In this document: in pieces, positions 6,234 through 12,670 of the stretch
Layout: each line of letters starts with the position of its first letter
How positions within the stretch are numbered: position 1 is the stretch's first letter
From: RGIG4608 sp045631445
GTDB lineage: Bacteria; Bacillota; Clostridia; Oscillospirales; CAG-272
NCBI GenBank assembly: GCA_045631445.1
Contig: JAZQUS010000111.1
Coordinates: 1-12,752, forward strand
Length of the DNA stretch: 12,752 nucleotides
Reading direction: 5' to 3'
Made by a program: the position numbers and the translations under genes
The notes under the pieces: model-generated
Seen by the model: the letters and a program-made list of their open reading frames with translations, nothing else
Told to the model about the DNA's origin: nothing
The model's database searches: none

Positions 6234-6346
6234 AGACTTTTTCATATATCCTTTATTTTGGTTTTTCATAACCAAAGACTCCTTCACATTTCTCTCTTTA
6301 GAGGGAGCACCGTCCGAGTATTCGCGCTCGGACGGTTGCTTTTTAT
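6234..6346 (+). repeat. Family C structured 3' element, copy 2
   Basis: The second copy of the element at 3102-3213, again starting just after a forward-strand stop codon (15 bases). It shares GACTTTTTCATATATCCTTT, a hairpin (TTTGGTT/AACCAAA), ACTCCTT, a CTCTC/GAGGG hairpin, and a terminator ending GGTTGCTTTTT. Hairpin arms and terminator stem differ from copy 1 on both sides of the stem, while unpaired blocks are conserved. Confidence 0.6.
6306..6345 (+). terminator. Intrinsic terminator after PepSY gene
   Basis: AGCACCGTCCGAG pairs with CTCGGACGGTTGCT, a long GC-rich stem with one bulge, followed by five T. It belongs to the family C element. Confidence 0.9.
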
Positions 6347-6458
6347 ATTATAGAGATAATTTGGCGATATGAAGCGGTTTAGGAAATGAATATTTTTTGT
6401 ATATTTATTTGTTTGGGTGAATAAATACACATTTTATTGTTAATTTTTTTGAAAAAAC

Positions 6459-6487
6459 TTGATTATTGAGTTTTTTTATGCTATAAT
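6459..6487 (+). promoter_or_regulatory. Promoter of acyltransferase-symporter unit
   Basis: TTGATT (6459-6464) and TATAAT (6482-6487), 17 bases apart, with TGC before the -10 box (extended -10). The spacer upstream (6347-6458) is AT-rich and contains only a weak inverted repeat around 6400-6433. Confidence 0.75.
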
Positions 6488-6541
6488 TTCTATTAAGCGT
6501 TGAAATATGCGCGGTTCTATTTTTTTAAGAGGATGAAAACA

Positions 6542-7777
6542 ATGGCAAAACCTACTAAGAAAAAGAAAAAAGAGCCATGGATAAAAAAACGTCACGCGGT
6601 AATCACCGCTTTGGCGGGCGCGGTTCTTAAACCCTATATCCAGCTCAAATACAATATTAAAATTGAAAAATTCAAGGAGCAGGGAGATCGTCAGTATTTG
6701 ATTTTGTCAAATCACCAGACAGGCTTTGATCAGTTCTTCGTAAGCTATGCGTTCAAAGGACCCATTTACTATATCGCAAGTGAGGATATTTTCTCGATGG
6801 GATTTATTTCTGATCTTCTTCGCTTTGCTGTTAATCCCATTCCCATTAAAAAGCAAACTACCGATATTTCCGCGGTGCTTAATTGCTTGAGGGTGGCAAA
6901 GGAGGGCGGCACTATTGGTGTTTTCCCTGAAGGCAACAGAACCTACAGCGGTCACACGGAATATATAAATCCTGCGATTATTATGCTTGCAAAAAAGATG
7001 TCTCTCCCGATTGTTCTTTTCAAAATCGAGGGTGGCTACGGCGTTGCTCCGCGTTGGGGGGATGCCACTCGTAAGGGAAAAATGCGAGCGTACGTTGCAA
7101 GGGTGATTGAGCCCGATGAATATAAGGCGCTTTCTGATGATGATTTCACCAAGCTCATAAACGACGAGCTTTTCGTTGACGAGGCAAGGGTTGACGGAGA
7201 ATACACTCACAAGCGTCTTGCTGAATATCTTGAAAGGGCAATTTACTACTGTCCAAAGTGCGGACTTTCCACATTTGAAAGTCACAACGATGAAATTGAG
7301 TGCAAAAAGTGCGGCTTGAAGGTTAAATATCTTCCAACAAAGGAGCTTCGAGGTATAAATTGCGACCTTCCATATCGTTTCGTTGCGGATTGGTATGAGG
7401 ATCAAATGAAGTTTGTTAACAAGCTCGATCTTCTCTCTCTTACAAGTGAGCCAATTTACTGTGAAAATGGCGCAATTGATGAAGTAATCGTTTACAAAAA
7501 TAAGCAAAAAATCAGTGAAAACGTTAAAATTTCACTTTTCGGTGACAGAATCGACGTTGCAGGCGAGGATGCAAATTTTGTATTCCATTTCGATGAGATT
7601 CGTGCAATTACCGTTTGCGGTAAAAATAAGCTCAATCTTTACATTGGCAACAAGGTTTATCAAATAACGGGCGGCGAGAGATTTAATGCTCTTAAGTACG
7701 TCAACTTCGTTTTCCGTTATAGAAACATAAAGAAAGCAGAAAAAGGAGAAAACTATGACGAATTTTTGGGACTCTAG
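6542..7777 (+). CDS. PlsC-like acyltransferase with zinc ribbon and C-terminal beta domain
   Basis: A 411-residue protein. Residues 50-190 match the 1-acylglycerol-3-phosphate acyltransferase (PlsC) fold, with NHQTGFD (His58 and Asp63 of the HX4D catalytic motif) and FPEGNR (128-133, acceptor binding). Such enzymes move an acyl group onto lysophosphatidate or a related lipid at the inner membrane face. A very basic start (KPTKKKKK) precedes a weakly hydrophobic segment. Beyond the usual domain, residues 236-260 form a zinc ribbon (Cys237, Cys240, Cys254, Cys257), and 310-395 look beta-rich with a final helix, resembling a small PH-like fold by eye. A PlsC core alone is about 200-250 residues, so the extension is large. 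The start ATG 6542 follows AAGAGGA at a good distance; TTG 6500 and ATG 6533 fit worse. It overlaps the next gene by 23 bases, so the two are probably translationally coupled. Confidence 0.82.
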   Translation: MAKPTKKKKKEPWIKKRHAVITALAGAVLKPYIQLKYNIKIEKFKEQGDRQYLILSNHQTGFDQFFVSYAFKGPIYYIASEDIFSMGFISDLLRFAVNPIPIKKQTTDISAVLNCLRVAKEGGTIGVFPEGNRTYSGHTEYINPAIIMLAKKMSLPIVLFKIEGGYGVAPRWGDATRKGKMRAYVARVIEPDEYKALSDDDFTKLINDELFVDEARVDGEYTHKRLAEYLERAIYYCPKCGLSTFESHNDEIECKKCGLKVKYLPTKELRGINCDLPYRFVADWYEDQMKFVNKLDLLSLTSEPIYCENGAIDEVIVYKNKQKISENVKISLFGDRIDVAGEDANFVFHFDEIRAITVCGKNKLNLYIGNKVYQITGGERFNALKYVNFVFRYRNIKKAEKGENYDEFLGL

Positions 7778-9134
7778 TGTTTGGGGCTTTATGCTCTTGA
7801 TGGGACTTTTGCTCGGCAGCTTGCTTGTTGCAAATATTTTCAAAAGAAGAGTACCGTTCCTTAAAAACTCTCTCATTCCCAACTCCGTTCTTGGCGGTAT
7901 AATCATTCTTCTTGTTGAATGGATATACAAGCTTGCAACGGGACATCAGTTCTTTGATGCGGGTATGTTCGGTGCTAACGGAAACGACACCCTTGAAATC
8001 ATTACATATCACTGCTTAGCTCTTGGTTTTATTGCTTCTTCACTTAAAACCACGGGCGGAAAAATCACAAAACAGAGATTTAACGAAATTATTAATACCG
8101 GTGTTACAACCGTTGCAACATATCTTTTGCAAGGTATTGTTGGTATAGTTATTACAGTTATTGCGGCAAATATGGTTGCAGGCTTGATGGCAGGCGCAGG
8201 CATTTTGCTTCCCTTTGGATACGGTCAGGGAACCGGTCAGGCACTTAACTGGGGTGCAATTTACGAGGCGGATTGGGGCTTTGTAAACGGTAAGAGCTTC
8301 GGTCTTACTATTGCAGCTCTCGGTTTCCTTTCCGCTGCGATTGGCGGTGTAATTCACCTCAACATTCAAAGAAAATCAGGCAGACTTAAGCTCTCAACAA
8401 GAACTGACGGAAGCACGCACACAGACAAAATCGAAGAAAAGAACGAAATTCCAATGCAGGAAAGTGTTGACAAAATCACTGTTCAGCTTGCGTTCATTTT
8501 CGTTTCATACGCTTTGGCTTATGCTATGATGGTGGGTCTTTCAAATCTTTTGCCCGGAATGAAGGCTACCATCTACGGATTCAACTTCTTCCTTGGCGTT
8601 TTTGCCGCTACTATTGTAAAAAATATCAACAACATTCTTTACAAGAAAAAATGGGTTACAAGAAAGTACACAAACAACTTCCTTATGACACGTCTTTCCA
8701 ACCTTTTCTTTGATATAATGGTTGTTGCGGGTGTTGCGGCAATTCGTCTTGATGCGCTTGAGCAATATTGGGGTATTATGGTTATTCTCGGTGTTGCAGG
8801 TCTTGTTATTACCTATATTTATAACCGCATTATCGCGAAAAAACTCTTCCCCGAATACCACGAGGAGCAGTTTATGGCGATGTACGGTATGCTTACCGGC
8901 ACGGCTTCAACGGGTATTATCCTTCTCCGTGAGCTTGACCCCGAATTCAAGACTCCCGTTTCTGATAACCTCGTTTATCAGAACTTCCCTGCGATAGTTC
9001 TCGGCTTCCCGCTTATGATCCTTGCAAATCTTGCACCTAAAAACCCCATTTTGACGGTGATAATTTTTGTTGCGATGTTTATTGTGTTGAATATCGTATT
9101 GTTTAGAAGCTTTATATTTAAAAAGAGAAAATAA
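7755..9134 (+). CDS. ESS/GltS-like sodium-coupled symporter
   Basis: A 459-residue integral membrane protein with about ten to twelve hydrophobic segments in two halves, separated by a hydrophilic loop (about 205-240). Two re-entrant-loop-like signatures, FGYGQGTGQALNWG (154-167) and MLTGTASTGIILLRELDP (379-396), sit at matching places in the halves, as in the glutamate:Na+ symporter (ESS, GltS) family. E. coli GltS is 401 residues. The substrate here may be glutamate or another organic anion; the signature residues differ from classical GltS, so I leave the symbol blank. The start lies inside the acyltransferase gene, behind AAAAAGGAGA, which points to coupled translation and a shared mRNA. 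Confidence 0.75.
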   Translation: MTNFWDSSVWGFMLLMGLLLGSLLVANIFKRRVPFLKNSLIPNSVLGGIIILLVEWIYKLATGHQFFDAGMFGANGNDTLEIITYHCLALGFIASSLKTTGGKITKQRFNEIINTGVTTVATYLLQGIVGIVITVIAANMVAGLMAGAGILLPFGYGQGTGQALNWGAIYEADWGFVNGKSFGLTIAALGFLSAAIGGVIHLNIQRKSGRLKLSTRTDGSTHTDKIEEKNEIPMQESVDKITVQLAFIFVSYALAYAMMVGLSNLLPGMKATIYGFNFFLGVFAATIVKNINNILYKKKWVTRKYTNNFLMTRLSNLFFDIMVVAGVAAIRLDALEQYWGIMVILGVAGLVITYIYNRIIAKKLFPEYHEEQFMAMYGMLTGTASTGIILLRELDPEFKTPVSDNLVYQNFPAIVLGFPLMILANLAPKNPILTVIIFVAMFIVLNIVLFRSFIFKKRK

Positions 9135-9140
9135 AACAAC

Positions 9141-9170
9141 AAAAGCTCCCTTTATTTAAGGGGGCTTTTT
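9141..9170 (+). terminator. Intrinsic terminator after symporter gene
   Basis: AAAAGCTCCCTT (9141-9152) pairs with AAGGGGGCTTTT (9159-9170) with one G-T pair, ending in a T run. It closes the acyltransferase-symporter unit. Confidence 0.9.
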
Positions 9171-9201
9171 GTGTTTCAAGTTTTGATTTATCGCTCCGTT
9201 A

Positions 9202-9465
9202 GCCTTCTCCTTAGGAGTTGGGGGACCGCGCTTTGCGTGGTGGATGAGGAGAGCAAAGTTTTAACAAATAATCGTCTTTCTCCGCTTAACATCGTTTGTT
9301 AACATAAAGAAATTACTTGAAAAATTAAGGTTTTAGTTTTTCGAGAAAGCCGTTAGTCTAACTAAACGGTGTTCTCCTCATCCACCGCCATCGCGAACCC
9401 CCAAAGCTGCGCCTGCTCGCTTCGGGGAACCCCGAACGCGGTTCCCCTTCCCCGCTGGGGAAGGC
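9202..9465. repeat. Family A palindromic intergenic repeat, copy 2
   Basis: About 264 bases. The left arm begins GCCTTCTCCTTAGGAG and runs into GGTGGATGAGGAGAGC. The right arm, on the other strand, begins GCCTTCCCCAGCGGGGAAGG and reaches GGTGGATGAGGAGAACACC. The right arm carries extra GC-rich sequence (about 9385-9445) that is absent from copy 1, including GGGGAACCCCG-like inverted pieces. The centre shares AATCGTCTTTCTC with copy 1. Both ends abut the edge motif: CAAGTTTTGATTT at 9177-9189 and AAATCCCAATTTG at 9472-9484. No coding potential. Confidence 0.85.
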
Positions 9466-9504
9466 ATAGATAAATCCCAATTTGTTGAAGCAATAATACA
9501 AACG

Positions 9505-9534
9505 AAAAACTCCACTCGGGTGAGTGGAGTTTTT
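9505..9534. terminator. Bidirectional intrinsic terminator
   Basis: AAAAACTCCACTC (9505-9517) pairs perfectly with GAGTGGAGTTTTT (9522-9534) around GGGT. With an A-run on one side and a T-run on the other it works on both strands. It lies 38 bases beyond the stop codon of the reverse-strand gene 9572-11785 and is its likely terminator. Confidence 0.92.
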
Positions 9535-9535
9535 A

Positions 9536-9565
9536 ACTTATGTAACGGCTGATTTCAGCCAATTT
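9536..9565. repeat. Short hairpin related to family B
   Basis: TTATGTAACGGCTGATTTCAGCC contains GGCTGA TT TCAGCC (9547-9560). It matches the family B hairpin context (TTATGTAATG-TTTGATTTCAATCAAA) in the outer bases and the loop-proximal TGATTTCA, while both arms have changed together. It could be a decayed or mini copy of family B. Confidence 0.4.
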
Positions 9566-9571
9566 TGTTTA

Positions 9572-11785
9572 TTAAACCAAGGTTTCGTAATCCTTAGTTT
9601 CGTTATGCTTATTAAGAGGACGAGCTTCTCCTCTACAATAGATAAGATAATCACCAGTGTTTCTATCCCATCCACCAACGCGCGTCATTTGTGCCCACTG
9701 GGCTTTGGTGCCAAGATATTGTATTGACTCGAGAGCATCACAATTTTTAAATGCGTTTCTCTTGATGCAAGTTACACTTGCGGGAATGATAATCTTTTTA
9801 AGCTCTCTATCATTTTTAAAGGTGCTTTCCTCTATTGTGTCAATTGAACAAGGTAATTCAACCTCTGCAAGATATTTTTGATTAGCAAATGCTTCTTGGT
9901 GGATTTTTGCAACTCTAACGTTACCATAGTATTCGGGAATGCTAAACTTTATATAATCGTTACGGTTAATGCCTATAATCGCACAGTTTTCTCTGCTTTT
10001 ATCGAATTCAACTATGAAATCACTTCTTGTTGTATATGTTCCCTCTAATCCGTTTTCACCCTCAGGACAATAGAAGAATTCGCCACCGTTAATATATACC
10101 AAATAGTTATTGCTATGAATATGACGAACCCTATCATCATCAAATTCAAGCACCAAAGCGGATGTGAAATATTTATATCCTATATTCTCGGGTACTACAA
10201 AGGTATTTCCATCGCCTTCCCATCCCATATGGCAATAAAGCTCGTCTTTAAGTTCATTATAAGCATAAGCTACAACCATATGTCCGTTCGAAGGTTTGCC
10301 TTCTTTAGCATCGTAACCATCAAACATACCTAACAAAACAGGCAATCCTTTTTTAACATACTTGATTGCATATTTTCTTATCTCTTTGGAATATTCCTTA
10401 ATATCATCAATGTTGTCGGGCTTGAAATATTCTTCTGTGAAATTCTTACCGTAAACATCATAGTCGAAATTCTTTATATCTGATATTCCTTGTAAATAAA
10501 CGTTAAGAACCTTTTCTATTGTTTCGTGCCCTGAACCAAATGATTTATCACCGGAATAATCACGGGGATCGTGAACTATCAATCCCAATTCCATAGCAAG
10601 TACAATCAATTTTTCGTGAAGATATTTGTTCTTTGCTGCATTGATAAATTGAACATATTCATTATAGGTCATTTTTGCAGGATCGTATACTATTCTCGGA
10701 TTATATTGGCTTCTTACTCTGGGCAAAAATCCTGTTCCTGGAGAATTTGTGAAATTCGGTTCGTCATCTGATTCGGTTATAAAATCATAATTCTCAGGAA
10801 CTATGCTATCACGCAAAACGGTGTCGTAATATGAGAGAAGCATTGCTGCGGCTACATATGCACAGGAGCCCTTTGCGTTATTACCGAAATTGGTGTGGAG
10901 ATTTTTGAAATACGTTTCCATATATGATCCGTTTTTCGAATAGTCCTTTTTATTGAACTTGAAAACGCCGTCGCTTTCTTCGGAATTATAGCCCGCGCTC
11001 TTTCTGATGCTCTTTGCTATCTCGTCAGTTTTGCCGTACTCCGCGTCAAAGTCGGTTGTTACGAGTTTTTTGATTGCTAACGCAAGAAGAACTACCAAAA
11101 ATGCTATTACGGAAAGTAAAACAAAACGCCAAATAGATGCTTTGAGGTCGCAAATCACACAAGAACCAAGAAGGTTACCCGCATCAATATTAAAATTCAA
11201 TCCGTGAATAATTATATTAAAGGTAATCGAGAGCGCATAAATCATCAAAAACGTTGGAAGTGCCTTTAAGAAGGTTTTAAACTCGGGCTTTACCTTACCC
11301 AAGAACCAAAGGAATGTACCAACAACTACCATCGCACCGTAACTAACCATCGTTTGAACGTTACGTCCAATTACCGCACTGAACTGAGGGAAAAACAATC
11401 CATATGCTCCGATGAATAACAAATACGTTCCGATAAATGCAGTAACACTATAGTGTACCTTGTTTTTGGTCATACCACCGATAATTCCAAGGTAAATAAG
11501 CAACGTATTATAGCGGTATGGGAATTGGTTGAAATCGTAACCGATGCTCGTTCCGTCACCAAAAATTACGTTTATTTGCTTATATAGTTCAAATATGGCA
11601 AGTATAACCGAAGCAACGATAAGAAGTCGTTTGTCGTCTTTGATTATTTCCTTTCTCCAAAGTATAGCAAGCGTTACTATAGCAACTGCTGTGAGAAAAA
11701 GCCAAACAAGGTGAAAAATACCGTATGGCTTTGGCACTACTTCGCCTGCATTTAAAAATTCAAATAATGCTCTGAAAAATGGCAT
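9572..11785 (-). CDS. YwaF-like membrane domain fused to cysteine peptidase and BspA-type LRR
   Basis: A 737-residue protein (reverse strand). The start is the ATG at 11785, seven bases after AAAGGAG; a TTG two codons earlier is the longer but weaker option. Residues 1-245 hold six or seven membrane segments resembling the YwaF/TMEM164-like family, with FHLVWLF near the start and IGRNVQTMVSYGAMVVVGTF (139-158) as the best match. After a polar linker, residues about 285-550 look like a papain-like cysteine peptidase of C39 or C10 type: GSCAYVAAAMLLSYYD (candidate Cys308), SNGHMVVAYAYN (candidate His502) and HMGWEGDG (519-526). Residues about 620-720 are a BspA-type LRR_5 region: IHQEAFANQKYLAEVELP, IEESTFKNDRELKKIIIP, IKRNAFKNCDALESIQYLGT. 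I infer a membrane-tethered peptidase with a binding module; substrate unknown. No other protease, peptide substrate or transporter gene is next to it. Confidence 0.7.
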   Translation of the reverse strand: MPFFRALFEFLNAGEVVPKPYGIFHLVWLFLTAVAIVTLAILWRKEIIKDDKRLLIVASVILAIFELYKQINVIFGDGTSIGYDFNQFPYRYNTLLIYLGIIGGMTKNKVHYSVTAFIGTYLLFIGAYGLFFPQFSAVIGRNVQTMVSYGAMVVVGTFLWFLGKVKPEFKTFLKALPTFLMIYALSITFNIIIHGLNFNIDAGNLLGSCVICDLKASIWRFVLLSVIAFLVVLLALAIKKLVTTDFDAEYGKTDEIAKSIRKSAGYNSEESDGVFKFNKKDYSKNGSYMETYFKNLHTNFGNNAKGSCAYVAAAMLLSYYDTVLRDSIVPENYDFITESDDEPNFTNSPGTGFLPRVRSQYNPRIVYDPAKMTYNEYVQFINAAKNKYLHEKLIVLAMELGLIVHDPRDYSGDKSFGSGHETIEKVLNVYLQGISDIKNFDYDVYGKNFTEEYFKPDNIDDIKEYSKEIRKYAIKYVKKGLPVLLGMFDGYDAKEGKPSNGHMVVAYAYNELKDELYCHMGWEGDGNTFVVPENIGYKYFTSALVLEFDDDRVRHIHSNNYLVYINGGEFFYCPEGENGLEGTYTTRSDFIVEFDKSRENCAIIGINRNDYIKFSIPEYYGNVRVAKIHQEAFANQKYLAEVELPCSIDTIEESTFKNDRELKKIIIPASVTCIKRNAFKNCDALESIQYLGTKAQWAQMTRVGGWDRNTGDYLIYCRGEARPLNKHNETKDYETLV

Positions 11786-11812
11786 TGTCAATCTCCTTTA
11801 TATCAATAGAAT

Positions 11813-11841
11813 ATTATATACCATTCTTATTTTAACACTAT
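11813..11841 (-). promoter_or_regulatory. Possible promoter of the membrane-peptidase gene
   Basis: On the reverse strand TATAAT (11818 to 11813) lies 27 bases upstream of the start codon. The -35 region at the right distance is poor (TAGTGT-like near 11836-11841), so this call rests on the -10 box alone. Confidence 0.4.
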
Positions 11842-11877
11842 TCCTTAAAATATGCAATAGCTTTTTGAAAAATCTTG

Positions 11878-11899
11878 AAAGAATATTTAAATATTCTTT
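11878..11899. repeat. 22-base perfect AT-rich palindrome
   Basis: A perfect 11+11 palindrome beginning AAAGAATATTT, between two reverse-strand genes and about 60 bases upstream of the -10 box at 11813. It could be an operator or a weak hairpin. The stem holds only one G-C pair per arm, so it is a poor terminator. Confidence 0.5.
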
Positions 11900-11964
11900 T
11901 GCGTTTTCCCTGCTTCGACGCGTTTTGCGCAGCATTTGGTGTAAAATTTGAGAGAGAAAGAGAT

Positions 11965-12022
11965 AAATTTGAATTTATCTATGCCTTCCCCAGCGGGGAA
12001 GGCACCGACAAATCAAAATTTG
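11965..12022. repeat. Solitary family A end module
   Basis: GCCTTCCCCAGCGGGGAAGGC (11983-12003), the terminal hairpin of family A, stands alone here without the rest of the element. It is bordered on both sides by versions of the edge motif: AAATTTGAATTT (11965-11976, reverse orientation) and AAATCAAAATTTG (12010-12022). It sits just downstream of the stop codon of the reverse-strand gene 12031-12444, where the hairpin could also help to end that transcript. Confidence 0.7.
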
Positions 12023-12030
12023 AAATTCAA

Positions 12031-12444
12031 TTAATTATAAACCAAACTCGGAGTTTTGTCAACATTTCTTCCAAGGTTTAATGCAGTTTCTGCTCGAGCG
12101 ATAATGCTCATATTATTGAGCTTTACCAAAAATTCGCGACCTATAGCATCTTCAATGTGAAGCTTACTTGACACGCCGACAAAAACGCCCTTTGAAATCT
12201 CAATCAGATTTTCTCCGCAAAAAACATTTGAGATAACAAAACCGCTACTATTTCTATCATACATTTTGAGTTCAAGAATTTTGTCATCTCCCTCAAGATT
12301 AACGCAAACAGCAGTTCCAAGCGGCGTCCTATAAAAGTTCACTCTACCCCTGCCATACTCCGTAGGAAAATCAATCTTTGCTAACGGATGTCTATCTTTA
12401 AGCATCATGGAATAAAATTTCTTTTTGTTCAAAATCTCTATCAT
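12031..12444 (-). CDS. Small protein resembling a Cu/Zn superoxide dismutase barrel without metal ligands
   Basis: A 137-residue protein on the reverse strand. ATG 12444 follows AAGGAAAAAGGAAAA. No signal peptide or membrane segment is visible. By eye, residues 19-52 (HPLAKI, then GRGRVNFYRTPLGTAVCVNLEG) and 85-110 (KGVFVGVSSKLHIEDAIGRE, then FLVKLNN) follow the opening and closing beta strands of clostridial Cu/Zn SOD-like proteins, where the second block is normally D-x-IGR followed by an Ile-His copper ligand. Here that His is Lys108, the central HxH and the histidine-rich zinc loop are missing, and only His19 and His96 remain. It would therefore not be an active dismutase. This is pattern recall rather than an alignment; if it is wrong, the protein is simply unrecognised. 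It has no visible partner gene; a solitary family A hairpin follows it. Confidence 0.6.
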   Translation of the reverse strand: MIEILNKKKFYSMMLKDRHPLAKIDFPTEYGRGRVNFYRTPLGTAVCVNLEGDDKILELKMYDRNSSGFVISNVFCGENLIEISKGVFVGVSSKLHIEDAIGREFLVKLNNMSIIARAETALNLGRNVDKTPSLVYN

Positions 12445-12508
12445 TTTTCCTTTTTCCTTTCATATAGTCCTTAACAATATATGCAAGAAAACAGGAAAAG
12501 ATAACAAT

Positions 12509-12670
12509 AAATTGGGATTTAGCGGTGAGAAGATAGTTGAGAAAAGATTTAGGGGGATTTTGAAAAATCCCCCTATAACCCCAAAACTTTTTAATCGTTT
12601 TTTTGAAAATAAATTCCGCGCAAATCGTATTGTTCGATTGAAATCAAACAATACATAACGATTTTGCTCA
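12509..12670 (-). repeat. Family B repeat, inverted copy
   Basis: Reverse complement of the core at 239-397. It keeps both hairpins (12628-12653 and 12550-12575), the unpaired linker, and the terminal AAATCCCAATTT edge (12509-12520 read in reverse). A 52-base stretch matching 308-359 shows no difference by eye. The main divergence is a spacer of about 17 bases between the hairpins. The long reading frames that cross it on both strands are by-products of the repeat. Confidence 0.85.

Noticed and set aside
6707..7507. 266-codon reverse-strand ORF
   Set aside because: It is antisense to the acyltransferase, whose catalytic motifs are all in the forward frame.
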